64,000 nucleotides of DNA from Chrysoporthe austroafricana (taxonomy: Eukaryota > Ascomycota > Sordariomycetes > Diaporthales > Cryphonectriaceae): NCBI GenBank assembly GCA_001051155.2, contig JYIP02000002.1, forward strand, positions 4,879,315-4,943,314, read 5' to 3'. The translations under genes and the position numbers were made by a program. The notes under the pieces are model-generated. The model was not told the origin of the DNA, did not search any database, and saw only the letters and a program-made list of their open reading frames with translations. Positions 12,837-24,480 of this stretch are shown here, one piece after another (position 1 is the stretch's first letter; every line of letters begins with the position of its first letter).

Positions 12837-15800
12837 ATGCTGGAAAGAACGGCCGCAACTCTGGAGCCATGCAACTTCCAAAGAGTCATCCCTCCAACCA
12901 AGCTCCCCTTCAAGTCGCGCCGACGCCTCCATACTGCCTTCTGGCGGCACGGAGCCGCGGACATTGAGCTCTCCAATGTCTGGAACGCTCTCCTCCGCGA
13001 GCCCCTCGAGTCGCTCAGCCTCCTGTCCACACAACCGGCGAAAGCCGATTCACTGGGCCCCTCGGCCTTCTTGCTCGACTTTCTCTACCCTCAGGGGGCC
13101 ACCTCCCTCCTTAGAAAGCTTTCACCGTCTGTACTGGACAAGTACGGACGGCCGAGGTTATACCTCCGAGGCACGGTCCCACGGCTCTTCACTTCCTCAG
13201 CAGCGCTGTCTCAACATTCCCGATCCTCAGTTGTGGAGACAAGTTCGGCTTCGCTGGCGGAAGATGTGTCCATGCAAGGTGAGGTTCCTCTGCGAGAGGA
13301 CGACCTGGTCGATGAGGTTGAGGACGGGCTGGACGAGGAGTTTGGCGCGCACGGACAAATCACCCAAGAGGTTACTGCATCTATCGCATCTGCTGGATCT
13401 GTCGCACGGAAATCCTCCCCAGAATACGTGTTGGACCAGCTCTGCGACCTCTTACGAAAGGATCAAGAAGCTGATTTCGATGCAATTTGGCGGGCCTACC
13501 ATGCGAAAGTCCACTCATGGCAGGTCCAGGAAGCCTATCGCGACCAATTTCTTGACTACGTGACGAAATACCGGAGCAAGTCCTCCTTACTGGCCTTGTG
13601 CCTCAAGTTTCACAACCCGAAGACGGTCTGGGATGTCTGGGCGCGCTTTCCTGAGGCGCATAGCTCCAAGACTCTCAACTTCGATGACATCGAGCGCCAT
13701 GTGTCCGTGGACGAGTTGATGAAGGGGCTCATCATGTTGACCCGAAGGATACAGCACTCCGAAAAGGTTACCATCTCGGGCGCAGACCCCGAACTCTCTA
13801 AGAGCTTGATTAGCAACTTTATCTACCCTTGTATCCACAGGTACACGAGGCGTTATCATCCCGACGGCTATTTCCATTTGCTCAAGCTTCTGAAAGATCC
13901 CCTCCTATACGAGGATTTCATAGGGTTTACCTCCACTTCATACAAGTGGAGGCTCGCCAATGACCTGTACAAGGAGTACCGCGAACTGCCCGGCGTCAAG
14001 ATACGCGGTCACATAATGCACAAGATGATCGAGCTCGTCTACATCCCTACTGATAACCCCGCGGGTATGGAACTGGTGCTCAAGGATTTCTATGGGCGAT
14101 TCGGCAGGCTGGACATGGGGGCTTATCGCAGGTACATGGAATTCTATGCGCGAAGGGGCGACGTCAAGTCGGTACACCGCATGTGGGAGGAGTACACGAC
14201 TCATTACGCAGAGGAGCGCAAGTCCAGGCGGACCGTTGACGGCAAGACCCTGAGCGACAGACCCGATTTCCTGCCTTTGCTCCACGTCCATGCGGTTCGA
14301 GGCGAGGTCAACGAGGTACGGCGAATGTTCAGCCAGGCCCAGAGCACCCACGGTTCAAAGCTCAACGTCATCTGCTGGAACATCTTGCTGAATGCGCACG
14401 CTAAAGCCGGCGAGTACGACGCTGCTGTTCGTGTGTTTGGCGTGATGAGGCAAGCCGTCGCTCCCGACATGTACAGCTATGGCACGATGATGGGCATGAC
14501 TGGCTCGAGGGGCGACCTCGAGTTCACCCTCGAGCTGTATCGCATGGCCAAGAATGACGGGCTAAGGCCCAACGTCACGATGGTGGACTGTGTCGTCGAA
14601 GCCTACTGCCAGAACGACAAGTACAATGACGCCGAGAATATAGTCAGCATGACTACGCGGAAAGGTCGCTTCAGCCGAAAAGAACTCGCCCTCCTGTGGA
14701 ATACGCTACTCTACCATTACGGCACCCGCCGCGATCTGACAACTGTCAACCGACTCTTGGAGGAGATGACGAAGTTTCGGATTAGATACAATGCCGAAAC
14801 GTATGAGCACCTGCTGCGAGGTCTTGCTCTTTGCCGACAACCTCATCATGCTCTCTACCTCGTCCAAGAAGCGGTGAAGAGCAAAACGTGGAAACCGACG
14901 TTAGAGCATTACGCGCTTCTCATGAGCTCATTCATCCAGAGCGGCCAGCCTCAAGAGCTCCTGAGGACCAGCACCATCCTGCGAAACCTCGGTCTGCCGC
15001 AGAGCGGAGAGATTCTTCTGAAAGTCCTCAAAGCTCTTGGCCAATGGGCCACCAGACAAGGTGACACAGGCAAGTCGCGGGCGTACCTCCTCTCCGCACT
15101 ACGCCAATTCAGAAGATCCATCGAATGGGACAAGGATTCCCAGAAGGGACTACTCCAGCGCCGGAGCGTTGACCAGCCCTGGATAAGGCAGGTAGCAGAT
15201 CCTCCTACCGTCACACTTCGCACCGAACAGGCAAGCGTCCTCATCTTCACGTTCACGCAGATGAGGGAGGTCACGACAGTCAAAGATATCCTAGAGCTCT
15301 GGCAATCCTCGACCCCCGAGACCTCCAGCATGCCCGAACCACCCCTGAAGCTCCTTGAAGCACTGATGCTATCCGCCTTCTACCAGCGCAACTACGCCGA
15401 AGTCCAAGAGATCTGGAACATCATATTTGACCGTGCCCTGCAGATGTCCCGCGTATCCGCACCGGGCACGAGCCGTGCCCAACCGTTGCCATCCATGCGT
15501 TACATCCTCACCGACCCGCTCAAGACGATGCAGCGCATGTATGGCGCCCAGAATGACGCCGACGGCCTGAGGGAGACCATCACGAAGGTCCTCCGCGCCG
15601 GATTCAGGCTGGATAGCAAGAACTGGAACTACTACGTGCAATTCCTCGTCAGCATGAAGAAGTGGCGCGAGGCCTTTATGGTCTGCGAGGAGCAGCTAAT
15701 GCCTTACTGGCGCGGGTGGCAGCGGGTGCGGGCGAAAGTGGCCAAGGTGCGTGCTGCGCTGCCGCTCGAGATGCGCAGAAGGGGTATGGATCCACAGTAC

Positions 15801-16565
15801 CCACGGCCGATCTCCTACACGCTCATGGTGTTGAGCAAGGCGTACATGGATCTTGAGCAAATGACGGCGTGGTCAAGCGAGGCGGAACGGCTGCTGAAGT
15901 ATATCATATCGAAGTGTCCCAGCGCCATATCCGCCGTAACGACACAGCTACGCTCGCACTCCGAGCTCGAGGAGAGACTACTCAGGGGCGACAAGGCGGC
16001 CGATGTGAAGGAAGAGGTGGAAAAGGAGAGGGAGGCGCGGAGGAGAGGCGAGGATGATGACGATATTCCACAGGCATTCAAGGAGATGATGGAGATGGCT
16101 GATAAGAGGGATAAGACGGATGCTGAGCAGATTAGCTGGGGGATCCAGGAGGATGAACCGGTCGAGGTCATTAGCGATGCCGCCGCTACTGCTACCACCG
16201 GCACGCGCCATGAGAAGGACGGCGAGTGGGTCGATGTGGGCGAACATGAAGAAGACATGGCCACCTGGGAGTCCATTGACCCCGACCAGAACTCACCTGA
16301 GTGGCAGGAACTGCAAGCAGCCGAGGTTGCGATGTTCAGTGCCGCGCCACCAGGAGCTGCGGAACTCAGACCGGAGGGAGAAGAAGACTCATCTCCATTG
16401 CGGCAACGGAAACCACAAGAGACCGACGGCGCGGCGCCGCAAACCCCGTCGTCGTCATGGGCTGCGGAGCAGGCATTCCTTGACACTCACATCCCGCAGC
16501 GAAGCCGGCCGTCCAGGTCCAACGGCGGGACGCGCAAGAACGGGAAGGACAACAGCGACCCCTAG
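12837..16565 (+). CDS. large mitochondrial pentatricopeptide repeat (PPR) protein
   Basis: Single-exon gene for 1242 residues. PPR proteins bind organellar RNA one base per repeat and control stability or translation of mitochondrial transcripts. Typical repeat units are seen around residues 510-690 (VICWNILLNAHAKAGEYDAA, YSYGTMMGMTGSRGDLEFTL, TMVDCVVEAYCQNDKYNDAE), with degenerate helical pairs on both sides. The N-terminus (SRRRLHTAFW near residue 23) is basic and fits an import presequence. The last 200 residues are acidic and low in complexity (KEEVEKEREARRRGEDDDDI). Start: the ATG at 12837 (MLERTAATLEPC) resembles orthologs as I remember them; an in-frame ATG at 12831 adds two residues. 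It could be the PET309/CYA5-type COX1 translation factor or another long Sordariomycete PPR protein; I cannot decide between them. Confidence 0.88.
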   Translation: MLERTAATLEPCNFQRVIPPTKLPFKSRRRLHTAFWRHGAADIELSNVWNALLREPLESLSLLSTQPAKADSLGPSAFLLDFLYPQGATSLLRKLSPSVLDKYGRPRLYLRGTVPRLFTSSAALSQHSRSSVVETSSASLAEDVSMQGEVPLREDDLVDEVEDGLDEEFGAHGQITQEVTASIASAGSVARKSSPEYVLDQLCDLLRKDQEADFDAIWRAYHAKVHSWQVQEAYRDQFLDYVTKYRSKSSLLALCLKFHNPKTVWDVWARFPEAHSSKTLNFDDIERHVSVDELMKGLIMLTRRIQHSEKVTISGADPELSKSLISNFIYPCIHRYTRRYHPDGYFHLLKLLKDPLLYEDFIGFTSTSYKWRLANDLYKEYRELPGVKIRGHIMHKMIELVYIPTDNPAGMELVLKDFYGRFGRLDMGAYRRYMEFYARRGDVKSVHRMWEEYTTHYAEERKSRRTVDGKTLSDRPDFLPLLHVHAVRGEVNEVRRMFSQAQSTHGSKLNVICWNILLNAHAKAGEYDAAVRVFGVMRQAVAPDMYSYGTMMGMTGSRGDLEFTLELYRMAKNDGLRPNVTMVDCVVEAYCQNDKYNDAENIVSMTTRKGRFSRKELALLWNTLLYHYGTRRDLTTVNRLLEEMTKFRIRYNAETYEHLLRGLALCRQPHHALYLVQEAVKSKTWKPTLEHYALLMSSFIQSGQPQELLRTSTILRNLGLPQSGEILLKVLKALGQWATRQGDTGKSRAYLLSALRQFRRSIEWDKDSQKGLLQRRSVDQPWIRQVADPPTVTLRTEQASVLIFTFTQMREVTTVKDILELWQSSTPETSSMPEPPLKLLEALMLSAFYQRNYAEVQEIWNIIFDRALQMSRVSAPGTSRAQPLPSMRYILTDPLKTMQRMYGAQNDADGLRETITKVLRAGFRLDSKNWNYYVQFLVSMKKWREAFMVCEEQLMPYWRGWQRVRAKVAKVRAALPLEMRRRGMDPQYPRPISYTLMVLSKAYMDLEQMTAWSSEAERLLKYIISKCPSAISAVTTQLRSHSELEERLLRGDKAADVKEEVEKEREARRRGEDDDDIPQAFKEMMEMADKRDKTDAEQISWGIQEDEPVEVISDAAATATTGTRHEKDGEWVDVGEHEEDMATWESIDPDQNSPEWQELQAAEVAMFSAAPPGAAELRPEGEEDSSPLRQRKPQETDGAAPQTPSSSWAAEQAFLDTHIPQRSRPSRSNGGTRKNGKDNSDP

Positions 16566-17171
16566 GATTGGAGGGGAGCTCGGTTATACTGAGACCGACG
16601 TGTGGTGGGATTGAGATGCGAGCAGCCGGCGACTGGCTGTGACAATTATTCGTTGATTGTACATTGAATAGCGTGGTGTGGAGCGCGTGCGTGCTACCTT
16701 TCTGTATCATACAGACCTGTGCACTCTTGTTGATACCAGGCGGAATAGATAGATCTACAGGCCTTACGAGCCAGACAATATGTTCAAGCCAACAATGTCA
16801 TGTCATGTGAGATCAAAGCGAATGAGAATCGTCCGAGATCGCCAACCGGAAGTGCAAAGCCAGCCAACGAGTCGCCAACGAAGGCAACGAGAAACCATCA
16901 GTCCCCGCCGTTTCCCCGCCGCGTACAGTAGAGGGCTGGGCCCGAGGAAGATAGTATTGGTGATCAGGGCGCGGTGAGGTTTGGAGCCGAACGATGGTAG
17001 AGGTATCAGAACCCGAGCAGGTTGCTACCTCTGCTTCCTTTTCACGAGGAAAACAAGAAAAGGGAAAGGGAAGGGGGAGAGGTGATTTCAAATAATCATT
17101 CATCATCTACGGAAGAAGGCACAGTCGCTAGAATGCAGATTTTCCCTCCCCATCATCCCACACAGTATATC
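16566..17171. other. convergent 3' intergenic region
   Basis: About 600 bp between the 3' ends of the PPR gene and the MMS1_N gene. No credible gene; probably two 3' UTRs. Confidence 0.6.
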
Positions 17172-20100
17172 TCATATCACCGGGACAAGGAAATACTCCA
17201 GGATCTCGTATGCCAGGTCGAAGTACCTCCTCGCCCTCTCGCTCCCGTCCATGTCTACGTCGTCGTCGTCGTAGTCGTCGTCGTCGCTGCCCCCCGAGAA
17301 ATCCCGGGTCCACCGCCCGCCGTCCACGCCGTCCAGGTACTCCATAAACAGCCTCATCCACCCCGCCCTCTGGCCGATCAGCCCCTCAAGTGCCCGCTGC
17401 TCTAGGCAGCGCTGCATCAGGTCGCCGTCGATCTGCATCTCCAGGCCCCTGTCCACCACCGGCGTCGGGTCGAGGACCGCGCCGCCCTCCCCGTCCACGT
17501 CGACCTCTTCGAGGGGCACGTGCGTGAACGGGTACAGAGCGGGGGAGGTCTCGGCGGCGTTCTGGACGAGGCGCAGGAACCGCCAGACGCTGGTGTCCAG
17601 CAGCGTGAAGTGCTGCATGGACCCGTCAATGCCCATGCCGAGGATCTCAGAGTCGTCGAGCGAGGCCGGTAGCAGGCCGAACTTCTTTTCTCTGCGCCTC
17701 TCGCTCGACCACGCGGGGAGCGTCCGCCCGAGGCGAAGACGGCGTACGGATGACGGCAGGTCTGTTTCGAAGAGGACCTCGCAATCTTTGCCAGGGCTGT
17801 CCCAGGGGATCCAGAGGCCCATCATGTTGCAGTTCTGGTCTGAGAGGAGTATAATCGAGTGCGGCGGGTCGGATACAATCGGAGTGCGCGTTGCTTCGTC
17901 CCAGGCACCAGCCACCTCGAGCATGTCCATTACGGATCGTGTGGTTCCGTCTATGTGAGTCAGTGTAGGCGCCTGGTCACTATCGCTTTGCTCCAGAACG
18001 CGTATCGAGTCGCCCTTGACCAACGCCAGTGTTCGCAGCCCACCGGGTAGTATGGACAGTTTCCACGCAGGCCCACCAATTTCCTCACTTGGCGCCTGTA
18101 TAATTTTCTTTTCCGCCTCATCGAGTTCGTGATAGAGGATTCGCGTACCCATGCTAGATTGGATTTGGTGACCGCTCGTAGCGACCGCAGAAATAGGCCC
18201 AGGAGGGTAGTCTTCCAGTGGGTCCCTGAGCTTGTACCGTGTCCAGAAGCGAATCTTACCTCGCCTTTCTCCAGGATCTGGTTTCTCCTGCCTGGGTGAT
18301 ATTATGAGAACCCTTCCTCCATCTTCGGACCCACGTGTAGAGACGAGGATGTAGTAGTGGTCATGGCCGCCATCTGACCTGACATGCCATTCTTCGAGAG
18401 AGAGAATCCTGTCTCCAAGCCTCCCAAGACCAGATATAAAGTCAACTGGTTCTTTCGTCTGCCCACTCGCTGGAAGTGAGAGATCTTCTCCGGTCTCTGG
18501 ATCAATAAATCTCAACGTCGTGGCTCCAGCCGATGTCTCAGCAGCAACAACCAGACACTTCAGGACATGAGAGTACAGGAGCTTGCAAGGCGTCTGTGCT
18601 AATGGCAGATGACGTTGGACAGGCCCTACCTGAGGCTGTAGTTCCGCTAGCAAGACGTGGTCAGTAGCAAGCAGGAGGAGCGGGACATTGGCTTCATTCC
18701 CGGACAAGGTCTTCGGGAGCACCGTCACCGACGTTATCGCCGGAGACGGTTTGCTGCTGTCTTCCGCATCGACGGTCCACACACTCTGCTTGAGTGCGAA
18801 TCCCTGGCCCTCGCGAAAGTTACTGGCGAGCACGAGACGCGAGCCACAACAGAGGAACACGGAGCCGGCTTTGCGGCCCGGATAGACATGAACGGGCATG
18901 GAGCCCATCCTTGAAAGAGATGCGGTTCCTGTCTGCAGAGGTTCGAAAGTCGAGATGCTGAGTGCTACGGCAAAGCCATCTCGGCTGCCCGCGGCTAGGA
19001 CAGCCTTTCCGGTACTCTCGTCGGAGACGAAGACGATGCTTGTGAAAGGTTCGGTGGCAACTGCATTCCCAGACACTAGACAACAATCGAATCATCAGTC
19101 GGTGACTGGCATCGCGACACGCACTAGCACTCACACTCTTGTAAGGAGGCGGTTCTAATATGTTGTCGGCTCGTGACACAGTAGAAGTCTAGATGGACAG
19201 CCTTATCCGACCACAAACATGTGACGGCGTACATCTCATCCAGGAATGTGCACAGCGTGAAGGACGTAACCTCTCCCTCGGCGAAGGTGAAGGTGTGAAC
19301 AAGTTTGGCTTGTAGATCCCGAGTGTTCAACTGGAATGTATGCAACTGGAACCTGTCGCCCGAGTGCGAAACGACAGCGAGAATATTTGCTTCGAGAGTG
19401 GCATCTGTGACGACCTCATCCCCGAGGCCCAGTGATGCGAAAGGAAACCGAGTACTACTCTCGATCAGCTACCCGGAGCGGCCAGAAATGCGAGACTGAG
19501 CTTGCCTTTTAAAGGAAGTCACAAATATGACACCTCTCTCTGTAACCTGAAGTAAAGTCTCCTCATCAATGGGGGCTGCTAGGAGCGTGGGTGAGGATAG
19601 ATCGAATGGAGCCTGGTCCTGGTCCGCATCGCTCGCAGATGTAGCGTTGAACTTCGAATCAAATGAAAGTAGGGCAGACCTGCCAGCCACCGATAAGAGG
19701 AGATGGTAACCCGAGTCAAGGTCCACATCAGTGTCCTGGAACATAAAGCATCGCCTGATGACGGTGCCGAGGTCGAGATCTATACCGATGTTCGCCTGCA
19801 GGCCGTAGCGATACTCCACGATCGAACCATCCATGTCTCTCCCCGCGGCGGCGTAAACGGAGTCCGAAACCACGAGAGGAGATCCATCCAGCCCGTCCTG
19901 CCCCTGGCCTCTAGCGGACTTGTCCGCCGCGCCGTCGCTGCTGTCCCAGCGGCTAGATTCTACCGTGGTGACGAAGTCCACAGCAGGGGCCCAATTCGGA
20001 ATGCTGCACAATTTGGTGATGACTTTTCGTGGGGACGCCTAGCAACCGTCAATTCTCTGCTCAAGGTTGTTGCGGCAGCGGAGGACTTGCCCTCCAGACA

Positions 20101-21553
20101 CCTCCCTGTCCAGAATCTCCACCAAACACCAAAGTCTCGCCGTTGACCAACGCCTCGCCGTCGTGGAACTCGTCAGCAAGACTTGCAAATGCCGTCGACA
20201 CACTGCAGAAAGTGCCATGATAGAAAGAGGCCCCCAGGATATTTTCCGAGTCACACTCTAGGTAGATCACAACGCCGTCTTCTCTTGCGACGTAGATGAA
20301 GTCCCTGTCTCGATGATACGGATATAGACGCGGCGGACGGGACCATGCCGTCCACAGCGGCGGATATATCCCCGTGTAATGCGCGGGAGGGGGGGAGCTA
20401 TTCACGTCACATGGCTCGAAGGAGGGAGAGCCCTGGAGGGCGTCCGCGCAGTAGGCGATCTCGCCCTCTGACACCGCGAAGAAGGCGGACCGGACAGTGA
20501 GGGGTATGATCATCAGGGGCATCTCGTGCTGCGGAGGGAGCGCGTGGCCGTTCTTTTCCTGGGCGAACACCTCCCTCAGATCTTCGCCCAGCATCCAGTC
20601 ATAGGTGATCATGCGAGAGACACCGTCCTTGACCACGATGAGCAAAAGGATGATGTGTTGGGGGTCCTGGGGCCTAGGGTAGAGAAACTCGACCGTGTGG
20701 ATGACACCATTGACGGTCCGCGGGCGTGATGACAGTACGGGCCTGAGGGGCAGACCCTTAGCGTAGGCGTCGTTAAGGCGACGTATGGAATTCAGCTCGT
20801 GAACGATAAACATGTTCCTAGCGCAGGCCTGGACGGCGTACCTCGAGCTGGGGTCTACGGCCAGGTGGAAGCCCGGCCGGACGAGACGCGAGCTGTGGAC
20901 GTGCTCCTGCAGAGCGACAAACTCGAAGGACCCGTCGTCGCCCGAGCGGAGGAACAGGAAGATGCAGTCGCCCGTCTCTAGGACAACTAGGAGCAGCTGG
21001 GGCGGCAGGGCCGACGGGCCCCGCGCCGAGGAGGTGGGCGCGGGGATGTAGGGCTCGATGTCGGCCATGTCGTCGTCGGCGGCATCCGGGTGGAAGCCGG
21101 CCGTAGCGTACTTCTCGCCGTTAACCATGACGGGGCTCGAGCCGATGACCTTGGCATTGCGGATACGCGAGCCGAAGTCACACTTCCTGCTGATGCTGTG
21201 CAGCTGGCCGTCCCGCCGGAGCTCTGAGATCTGCACGTAGTGGTCCTTCGAGGAGGGTCAGCCAGGGCCCGGCACGCAGGGGGTTCAGAGCTGCAGCAAA
21301 GAATACTCACCCCCACGAGGGCCACGTCGTTGTGCTGGGACGACCGCAGCCGCACGGACAGGATCCAGTGGGCCACCGGGCTCTGGACGACGGTCCTCGT
21401 CATGATGCCGCACTGGGGCGCACGCTGGACATGCCTCGTCGGCCTGGCGGCGGCGGCCGCGGCCGTCTTGTTGCTGTTGAGGAGGAGGTCGTCGATGTCG
21501 TTGGTCCTGGTGACCCACTGCCCGTCCTCGAGGACGTGGTACTGAAACGCCAT
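17172..21553 (-). CDS. MMS1_N domain protein (DDB1/CPSF160/Rse1 superfamily)
   Basis: Five exons (21311-21553, 20091-21245, 19506-20038, 19135-19454, 17172-19075) give 1384 residues. The N-terminal third (DHYVQISELRRDGQLHSIS, RIRNAKVIGSSPVMVNGEKY, HSSRLVRPGFHLAVDPSSRY) is the MMS1_N beta-propeller region shared by Mms1, DDB1, CPSF160 and Rse1, which act as scaffolds for ubiquitin ligases or mRNA processing. The length suits this superfamily. The C-terminus carries a tract of about 20 acidic residues (SDDDDYDDDDVDMD). I could not recognise a clear CPSF_A domain, so the precise role is unknown. The second and third introns (20039-20090, 52 nt; 19455-19505, 51 nt) start with GC (AG|GCAAGT and AG|GCAAGC) and are needed to keep frame. 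The first and fourth are GT-AG. The start codon lies 18 residues before the first recognisable block (TRTNDIDDLL). Confidence 0.88.
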
Positions 21554-24480
21554 GGTGATGCTGTGAACATGCCCTAACAGGAATGAGTGAGAAGGAGCCG
21601 GAGGAGGAGGGGCGCAGGGGGGTGGTGAGACTGCTTCTTCTTCTTCTATCCCATCCGCGACGCCGGCACTCTACAGGTGGGTATGCGCTGCATGGGCTGG
21701 CTGGCCGCCGGCGCGCGAGGAAAGTAGACGCAGCTGCGCCAGACAGCCTGGAGATCGGCTCGGGCAGCTGGAGAGCTGGAGGTTTGTCGCGGCAGAAACC
21801 GCCATCGCACAGGCAGGCACTGGCACGTTCTGCGCCCGCGGACGCAGCAGCTGGGCAGCAGGACAGCCGATGCGCTGCAGCCGTGTTGCTGCCCTGCCCT
21901 GCTTGTGCCCTGCCCTGCCCCTCTTCAGAGCGTCGACCCCTGCCAGCGCCCGGTGTAACGGGCGCCCACAGCGCTGACCTGTCAGGTACCAGACACTGCC
22001 AGACGCTGCCAGACTACCTGGGCACCCCGAGCTATAGCGCCGATACCACCACACCAACCCCCTGGCCAGGCACTGCTAGGGTACTGTACGGATGTACTGT
22101 CATACTCACAGTAGTATGTCTCTTGAGTCAAATGACGTGTCTCTCCCGCGCCCACGCCCGCTCTCAACATCTCGGACACGGCCACCGTCACATCACTTCC
22201 TCTTCGAGTCCTCACCGAGGCTGCCCATTACGACCACGGCACGCCGTCCGCCCCACGGCGCCTTCGAAAACATGCAGCGTGCAGTCTGGCGATGCCGCTC
22301 CTCCTCGTCGTCGTCCTGTTTCTCTTCCTGCTCCTCCTCCTGTTGCTCCTGGACCATGCCACTTGATCCCCCTCCTGCAGCACTAGGCGCCGCTGCGTCG
22401 GAGGCGAGCTGGGTGCGGCACATGCACACACCCATCCTGCTGTGAACCCAGCCATGATCGTTCGACTCTCGTCAATAGTCGGGCCCGTCCCCTGCCTCCT
22501 CCCCCCAGCGGATAGCTGGACCGAGTAGATCCTATCGTCTGCATGTCGACACGGAGCGTGTACGGTAATCTCCCCCCCACGCCTGAGCCGAGGGCCGCAT
22601 ATCGCTTATTGCCTACAGTACGCACGCCCTATGCTCAATCTATCCAATCCGCCCACGAGACCTGAAAAGCGAGGCTGTGGCACACGCCCGGCTGTGAATG
22701 TCGCCCCCTGAGGGCCAGCCACGTCGCCGACAGTCTCGGTTCGCTCCCAGCTCGGGACTGGAGTGCTTATCATGTGGTCAGCTCCAGACGGGACCGTCAT
22801 GCCCGCCGGACGGCCTAGTGATGGTTGGGTTGTGGAACGATGCTACTGGCGCTCCCTCTCCGTGCCTGGATAGGATGGGCCCATGCCTGATGTACCGGTG
22901 GAATGGGTCATCCCGAGGGTTCATCGGGCTCCTGGAGCGTCGGTGCCGCGCTACGCTCTGGCTGTAGCTGCCATGTGCCGATGTGTGTAGTCAGATAGCC
23001 ACGGCCACGATCACGTCACTGCGCGCCCTCGCTCCTTAGCTTCTCGCTCCCTGTGGGCCATGGGGCGCGTTCAGATCTCAGGAGAGAATGATGTCAACGG
23101 GCTTCACTGTCCTCGATATGCCCGGCCACTCCTCCCAGAATGTGACCTCGAGGCCCAGCTCGCAATTCCTCGGGCCGAGCAGTAGCCCCAGCTGACCTCT
23201 GTTCCCGACCCTCAGCGCTTAGGGCGGCTGGAGCGCACTCGCCTTTCCCCTTCGGGCCCGGAGAAGAAGATTCAGCCAGCGTGGGCGCTCAGCTGTCCGT
23301 TGTCGAGGCAGGGGCCGTGGTATTGTAGAGAGCGCCTAGCGTGGCGGGGGTTGAGACGACTGATGAAGCGATTCTTCAAGTCCTCGACGGGTTCTGGACT
23401 GGGTTGGGAGAGGCCAGCGTGAAGAAATCCTCTCAGATTCCAGGCATGGTGGATATGCTCTGTTCGGATCCCATGTCGTAAAGTCTACTGTCTGGCTGAC
23501 CCGGCGTTCCGAGGAGACTGGAGCGGACAAGGGTCTCACGTGCTCCTTGGTCTTGATATTGAACCTTACGATTTCCATGCGCAGCCAGGTTCCAGCAGAA
23601 ACGGGGTCCCGACGTGAAGAAGGCAGGTAAACGAACTCCGGAGAAGTTGGATAATACCATCCAGATCCACAGATTCCGTAGCAATTATCCTGTATACAAC
23701 TCGCGGGTGGCTCGTGGAATCAAGGTCTACTTACCCCCCTGTTCATTGGCACTATATTCCTAAGACGAGTCCATTGTAAAAGAAAGTTTTCATTGAAACA
23801 TCTTCTAACCAGGCCTTCCCCAGACTTTATCTGCAGCGATCGTCGCCGTTTACCCGGGAGACGAGCTCCAGTGGACCCCTGTTGAGCGTTACAGTGGACC
23901 CGCTTAATCGGCTTAGTGGGTCGCTCCCGCTGGATCAACCCTACAGCCCTGCTGCGGCACATGCTATCCGGCCCGCAGCTACTGGCAGCCTCCTATGGAA
24001 GTTTCAAGCTGTCAACTTCATCAAGCCGTGTTGTGCTGATGGGCTCTATCAGCCCACGCAGCCTCAACATACGGTCCGACACCAACACGCGGGAATTTTT
24101 CAACTAAGATCGTCTGGGGAGGGGCTGATAGGGCTTCAGCCGCTCGAGCTGTCCACGGGATACTCTTGGTCTCAAGCCGACCTTGGCGAACAGACAGCAT
24201 CTGTTTGCATGACGAGGCCGACCTGCACCATCAGGCGTACTATCAACACTTTGGACGGCGAATCGAGGGCCAGACCATACCCCCGAGACGCTCAAGGCCC
24301 GGGCCTTTGTCGGTTACTGAAGGTCTTTGCTGCCGGCTGTGGGTGGGCGTATCGAAGTGAGCTCATCGTCAGTGGTAGGAGCAGAGGCAGCTCGAGGCGG
24401 CGGTCCAGGAGAGATACGAAGTGGCGTGCCCTGTCCCGGCCCAGAGTGACGCATAGCGGCCTTGAGATTACCAGGTCGAC
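21554..24480. other. 2.9-kb divergent intergenic region
   Basis: Lies between the divergent MMS1_N and TBC genes. No convincing gene on either strand. The left part (21.6-22.4 kb) is rich in CTGCC/CAGG and in pyrimidine tracts (around 22,300-22,350). Open frames there are low complexity. The right part, 23.3-24.4 kb, has a frame of 244 codons overlapping the TBC start, with no protein-like features. Confidence 0.55.

Noticed and set aside
21583..22386. 267-codon frame in the MMS1_N upstream region
   Set aside because: Begins at a weak context in CTGCC-rich DNA, with low-complexity translation; most likely promoter sequence.
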